A stretch of DNA of 64,000 nt from Subtercola lobariae (GTDB taxonomy: Bacteria; Actinomycetota; Actinomycetes; Actinomycetales; Microbacteriaceae). Under the pieces are notes generated by a model. That model was not told the origin of the DNA and made no database searches. It worked only from the letters and a program-made list of their open reading frames with translations. Below are positions 60,512-64,000 of the stretch, in pieces (positions within the stretch are counted from its first letter, which is position 1; the number at the start of each line of letters is the position of its first letter). The DNA lies in assembly GCF_014640255.1 (NCBI RefSeq), contig NZ_BMGP01000005.1:232880-296879 (forward strand), read 5' to 3'. The translations under genes were made by a program, and so were the position numbers.

Positions 60512-60618
60512 CGGTCAGACTTCTCGCTTTCGCCCGCCGGCGGGCCGCAGAAAGGCGGGCGAATCCGGGTGGTTTTTCAGTATCGGTGACGCACACGATA
60601 GCTCCCTAAGCTTGAAGC

Positions 60619-61458
60619 ATGACGAACACCGTACCCAATTACACACTGAACAATGGCACCGAGATTCCCCAAGAGGGTTTCGGCGTGTTCAAGGTCGACC
60701 CCGACAAGACCGGGCGAATCGTACGAAACGCCCTCGAGGTGGGCTACCGGCACATCGACACCGCTGCCATCTACAAGAACGAAGAAGGCGTAGGGCACGC
60801 CATCGCCGAGGCCGAGAAGGCCGGCCTGGTCGCGCGCGAAGACCTGTTTGTGACCACGAAGCTGTGGAACAACGACCAGACCAACGCGGCCGCCGCCTTC
60901 GACAAGAGCCTCGGCCGCCTGGGCCTCGATTATGTCGATCTGTACCTCATTCACTGGCCGGCACCCGAACGTGGCTCCTACGTCGAGGCCTGGAAGGCGC
61001 TTGAAGACATCTACGCCTCGGGCCGAGCCAAGGCCATCGGCGTCTCGAACTTCTTGGTGCCGAACCTCGAGAAACTCTTGGCCGAAACCTCCATCGTGCC
61101 CGCCGTGAACCAGATCGAGCTGCACGTCGACCTTCAGCAGAACGAACTGCGCGCCTTTCACGCAGAGCACGGCATCGCCACCGAGGCGTGGGGGCCGCTC
61201 GGTCAAGGCTCGATCAACTCGTCACCCGATCTGGCGGCAATCGCCACCGCGCACGGTAAGACGGTGCCGCAGACCATCTTGCGTTGGCACCTGCAGCTCG
61301 GCAACATCGTCATTCCGAAGTCGAACAACCGCGATCGCATGCACGAGAACTTCGAGCTCTACGACTTCGAACTCTCATCAGCCGAACTCGATACCCTTGC
61401 CGGGCTCGACCGCGGCGAGGCGGGCCGCAACGGCAGTCACCCGCACACCGTCAACTGA
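60619..61458 (+). CDS. Aldo/keto reductase
   Basis: A 279-aa NADPH-dependent reductase of the AKR5-like group. The catalytic tetrad is visible: Asp in HIDTAAIYKNEEGVG (with its Tyr), Lys in TTKLWN and His in LIHWPAP. The C-terminal PKSNNRDRMHENFELYDFEL binds the cofactor phosphate. It probably reduces 2,5-diketo-gluconate-like or other carbonyls. It stands alone. Confidence 0.93.
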   Translation: MTNTVPNYTLNNGTEIPQEGFGVFKVDPDKTGRIVRNALEVGYRHIDTAAIYKNEEGVGHAIAEAEKAGLVAREDLFVTTKLWNNDQTNAAAAFDKSLGRLGLDYVDLYLIHWPAPERGSYVEAWKALEDIYASGRAKAIGVSNFLVPNLEKLLAETSIVPAVNQIELHVDLQQNELRAFHAEHGIATEAWGPLGQGSINSSPDLAAIATAHGKTVPQTILRWHLQLGNIVIPKSNNRDRMHENFELYDFELSSAELDTLAGLDRGEAGRNGSHPHTVN

Positions 61459-61543
61459 CCGCAGCCCGGCGCCAGTCGAGCACCCCGCGCCACGAAGAGC
61501 GCGGGCCACGAATACTGCGGGCCACCAACACTCGGCGCCGCGA

Positions 61544-62512
61544 TCACTCGGCCACCGCCTCGACCACCCGGTGCGCCGTGCCGCGCATGAACTCCAGCAG
61601 CTCGGGTTCGGCACGCACGGTGTACCGGATGCTCGGCGGAATCCACGTCAGCGTGCTGACCAGCGTCTCCATCGTTTCGGCCGCTATCGGCCAGATGGTG
61701 TGTGTCGGGCGCCCTGAATCCACACGCGCGCCCGTGGCCCAGTGCCCGAACAACTCGGTGAACCGGGCCAGAGACACCTGCAGCAGTACGTCGGCGTGAT
61801 AGCGCCTCGCGAACGACTGCGCGTTGCGCTCGACGAAGGTCGCGGCATCCGGAGCCGGCAACTCGCGAGGCTCGAAATGCACCCGCGTTGCGAAGAAGTT
61901 GGTGAGCCGGTCGACACGAAACGTTCGCCAGTCGTCGCGCTGCAGGTCGAAGCAGACCAGAAACCAGCTGCGGCGCGCCGTCACGAGTGAGTGCGGTTCG
62001 ACCACTCGATTGGTTTCGGCACCGCCGGCGGCCACGTAGGCGAAGCGAATGCGTTCGTGGTCGCGGCAAGCGAGGGCGAGCTGGCCGAGCAACTCGCCCT
62101 CGACGGGGCCACCCCGCGGCGTCTCTGGAGTGATGGATGCGGCGAGCGCATTCACCCGCTCGCGCACGGCGGCCGGCAGCACCTGCTCGAACTTGGCGAG
62201 CGCGGTCTGGGTGGTGAGCGCTCCGTCGACGAGCCCCTGCGTGGCGGCCAGACGCAGGCCGATGGCCATGGTCACCGCTTCGTCGTTCGAGAGCAGCAGC
62301 GGCGGCAGCTGCGAACCAGCCTCGAGCCGGTAGCCGCCCTGCACGCCGCGCGCGGCGACCACCCGATAGCCGAGTTCACGGAGCCGTTCGATGTCGCGGC
62401 GCAGCGTGCGTTCGGTGACACCGAGGCGCTCGGCGAGCTCTGAGCCGGCCCACTGGCGGTGCGTCTGCAGCAGGTTCAGCAGTTCGAGGGTGCGCGAAGT
62501 CGTTTCGGCCAT
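61544..62512 (-). CDS. WYL-domain transcriptional regulator (YafY/PafC-like)
   Basis: A 322-aa regulator. The N-terminal winged helix is RTLELLNLLQTHRQWAGSELAERLGVTERTLRRDIERLRELGYRV (about 6-50). A WYL domain (about 140-215) contains IRFAYVAAGGAETNRVVEPHSLVTARRSWFLVCFDLQRDDWRTFRVDRL. Such proteins respond to nucleic acids or metabolites. It is divergent from the VOC gene at 62598, which it may control. Confidence 0.92.
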   Translation of the reverse strand: MAETTSRTLELLNLLQTHRQWAGSELAERLGVTERTLRRDIERLRELGYRVVAARGVQGGYRLEAGSQLPPLLLSNDEAVTMAIGLRLAATQGLVDGALTTQTALAKFEQVLPAAVRERVNALAASITPETPRGGPVEGELLGQLALACRDHERIRFAYVAAGGAETNRVVEPHSLVTARRSWFLVCFDLQRDDWRTFRVDRLTNFFATRVHFEPRELPAPDAATFVERNAQSFARRYHADVLLQVSLARFTELFGHWATGARVDSGRPTHTIWPIAAETMETLVSTLTWIPPSIRYTVRAEPELLEFMRGTAHRVVEAVAE

Positions 62513-62597
62513 AGTGCCCAGTGTTCTCGAATTCAGGACAGAAAGCGACCTCTATCGCTCGTATCGTGAAACATCACCTCATCGAAAGAAGAAGCTC

Positions 62598-62966
62598 ATG
62601 GATTTCAAGATCGAACTCATTCTCGTTCCCGTCACCGACGTCGACCGCGCCAAAGCCTTTTACGTCGACCAGGTGGGCTTTCACGCCGACTTCGACCAGC
62701 GCGTCAGCGACGCGGTGCGCTTCGTGCAGCTCACGCCACAGGGCTCGGCCTGCTCCATCGCGTTCGGCGAGGGCATCAGCGAGATGGTGCCGGGCACGCT
62801 CAATGCCATTCAGGTGGTCATCGACAGCGCAGCGGATGCCCACCGGCACCTCACCGAAAACGGCGTCGAGGCGACCGAGCCCGACGTGCAGCCCTGGGGA
62901 ACCTTCGTCACCTTCGCCGACCCTGACGGCAACCGCTGGATCTTGCAGCAGATGCCTGTGCACTGA
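62598..62966 (+). CDS. VOC family protein
   Basis: A 122-aa single-domain glyoxalase-fold protein: IELILVPVTDVDRAKAFYVDQVGFHADFD at the start and WGTFVTFADPDGNRWILQQMPV at the end. ATG 62598 is used because the fold begins at once and GAAAGAAGAAG precedes it. It is probably a target of the divergent WYL regulator. Confidence 0.88.
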   Translation: MDFKIELILVPVTDVDRAKAFYVDQVGFHADFDQRVSDAVRFVQLTPQGSACSIAFGEGISEMVPGTLNAIQVVIDSAADAHRHLTENGVEATEPDVQPWGTFVTFADPDGNRWILQQMPVH

Positions 62967-62976
62967 CGTGCCGCGA

Positions 62977-63999
62977 TCAGAGTCGGGCGAGTTCGCGCGC
63001 CACGATCGAGATGCCCTCGCCGAAACGCTCGGGGTGGGGGCCCGAGTAGTTCAGACGCGCGAATGATCCGGGGGGTTCGGTGGGAAACCACTCCGAACCC
63101 GGGGTCATCGACACCCCGGCGGCGAGGCAGCGGGCAACGAGGGCCCGAACATCCACTCGGTCATCGAAGCGAACCCAGAGGTTGAGGCCGCCGCGGGGCA
63201 GAAACGTGAGGGTGTCAGGCCCGAGCTGAGAGACGATGTGCCCGGCGAGGTTGTCTCGGCGGTCGCGCAGAGCAGCGCGAAGCCGGATCAGGTGGGTGCG
63301 CCAGCCCGGGTCGGTCACCACGTCGAGCGCGGCGGCCTGCAGCGCCCTGCTCACGTAGAGGTCGGTCACCGTGCGATCCACCTGAATACGCGCCAAGGCA
63401 GGCCCGCGCGCCACCACCGCACCCACCCGCAACGCCGGCGACACGCTCTTGCTCAGCGATCTCAGGTACACCACGTGGCCGTCGGTGTCGCGGGAGACGA
63501 GGGGTCGAGCATCCGCTTCGATACCGAAGTCGTGCGCCCAATCGTCTTCGATGATGAAGGCGTTTCGTGCGCGAGCGACCGCGACGATCGCGGCGCTCTC
63601 GTCGGCCGACCAGAGAGCGCCCGTGGGGTTCGCGAAGTGGGGCTGCGCGTAGAACAGCCGCGCGCCGGAGCTTTCGAACGCCTCATCGAGGGCGGCTGCT
63701 GACGGCACGGCCGACCCCCTGGCCACGGGAACGATGACGAGCCCAGCCTGCCGCGCCGCCGCAATGGCGCCCCAATACGTGGGCGACTCCATCACCACGG
63801 CGTCGCCCGGCTGGGCGAGCGCCCGAAAGATGGAGGTGAGCGCGCTCTGACTGCCCGGTACGACGACCACGTCGTCTGCTGTGACTCCGGATGCCCGGGC
63901 GGGCCCACCGGCCCGAATCTCGTTCGCGAACCACGCCCTGAGGTCGGGCAGCCCGTCGACACTGGGAAGGCTGACGCTCGCGTGCCCCCGTGCCGCCCT
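62977..63999 (-). CDS. MocR/aminotransferase class I-II protein, 5' end cut by window
   Basis: At least 340 residues of a fold-type I PLP enzyme are present, open to the window edge. VVVVPGSQSALTSIFRALAQPGDAVVMESPTYWG and YAQPHFANPTGALWSADESAAIV match aminotransferases. The PLP lysine lies in YLRSLSKSVSPALRVG, with IIEDDWAHDF upstream carrying the cofactor Asp. These motifs are typical of MocR regulators, whose GntR winged helix would lie beyond 64000. A stand-alone aminotransferase is possible. Confidence 0.85.
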   Translation of the reverse strand, partial: RAARGHASVSLPSVDGLPDLRAWFANEIRAGGPARASGVTADDVVVVPGSQSALTSIFRALAQPGDAVVMESPTYWGAIAAARQAGLVIVPVARGSAVPSAAALDEAFESSGARLFYAQPHFANPTGALWSADESAAIVAVARARNAFIIEDDWAHDFGIEADARPLVSRDTDGHVVYLRSLSKSVSPALRVGAVVARGPALARIQVDRTVTDLYVSRALQAAALDVVTDPGWRTHLIRLRAALRDRRDNLAGHIVSQLGPDTLTFLPRGGLNLWVRFDDRVDVRALVARCLAAGVSMTPGSEWFPTEPPGSFARLNYSGPHPERFGEGISIVARELARL

Positions 64000-64000
64000 C

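Overview
The window looks like chromosomal DNA of a high-GC actinobacterium, most likely a member of the Microbacteriaceae. This rests on the GC-rich codon use, many GTG starts, many 4-base stop/start overlaps, and lineage-typical proteins (DUF3097, an actinobacterial '3-methyladenine glycosylase' family, F420/flavin LLM oxidoreductases). The genus cannot be fixed from the sequence alone. No tRNA, rRNA or CRISPR array was seen.

Layout. (1) 1-11.9 kb is housekeeping-like: DUF3097, a PabC-type lyase, a TRIC channel, an S1C/PDZ protease, a coiled-coil protein, an Hsp15-like S4 protein, a four-gene ABC exporter operon, and two secreted or lipidated proteins. (2) 12-16.8 kb is an eroded accessory patch: an ABM-like fragment, a GNAT, an LLM oxidoreductase, a VOC protein, the 3' remnant of a short-chain dehydrogenase, and a decayed IS5-family element with TIRs and a TA duplication. 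(3) 16.8-24.2 kb is a catabolic unit of unknown substrate: MmgE/PrpD divergent from an LLM monooxygenase plus MarR, then an acyl-CoA synthetase, an HMG-CoA-lyase-like protein, an Ldh-family protein and a YciI protein. Two promoters share one 12-bp palindrome, the likely MarR operator. Two of the enzymes lack expected active-site residues. (4) 24.4-27.6 kb encodes EtfB, EtfA and a four-helix cytochrome b, translationally coupled to EtfA.

(5) 27.7-47.8 kb is a large oxidative catabolism island. It holds a zinc alcohol dehydrogenase, a copper amine oxidase, an APC permease, two aldehyde dehydrogenases, a cupin, a GntR/FCD regulator fused to a Cache sensor domain, a proline-racemase/hydroxyproline-epimerase family enzyme, two DapA-family lyases, a GMC dehydrogenase with its small subunit, an IlvD/Edd dehydratase and an MFS permease. 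Amine oxidation yields aldehydes for the ALDHs. The sugar-acid branch (GMC, IlvD/Edd, DapA, ALDH) and the hydroxyproline branch (epimerase, DapA, ALDH) both normally lead to 2-oxoglutarate semialdehyde. Three divergent intergenic regions in this island carry back-to-back promoters with identical geometry (two 17-bp spacers and -35 boxes 5 bp apart) and related sequence, which argues for one regulon.

(6) 48.0-49.7 kb is a graveyard: a divergent TetR/SDR pair whose facing N-termini are deleted, and a broken serine resolvase. (7) 49.9-57.6 kb is a compact aromatic-type operon (maleate isomerase, extradiol-like VOC protein, an 82-aa protein, an alpha/beta hydrolase, an aryl/acyl-AMP ligase, MaoC, TetR) divergent from a type-B carboxylesterase; it probably ends in maleate to fumarate. 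(8) 57.8-64 kb returns to core-like genes: an M15-like anchored protein, a DnaJ-NERD fusion, an aldo/keto reductase, a WYL regulator, a VOC protein and a MocR-type aminotransferase cut by the window end.
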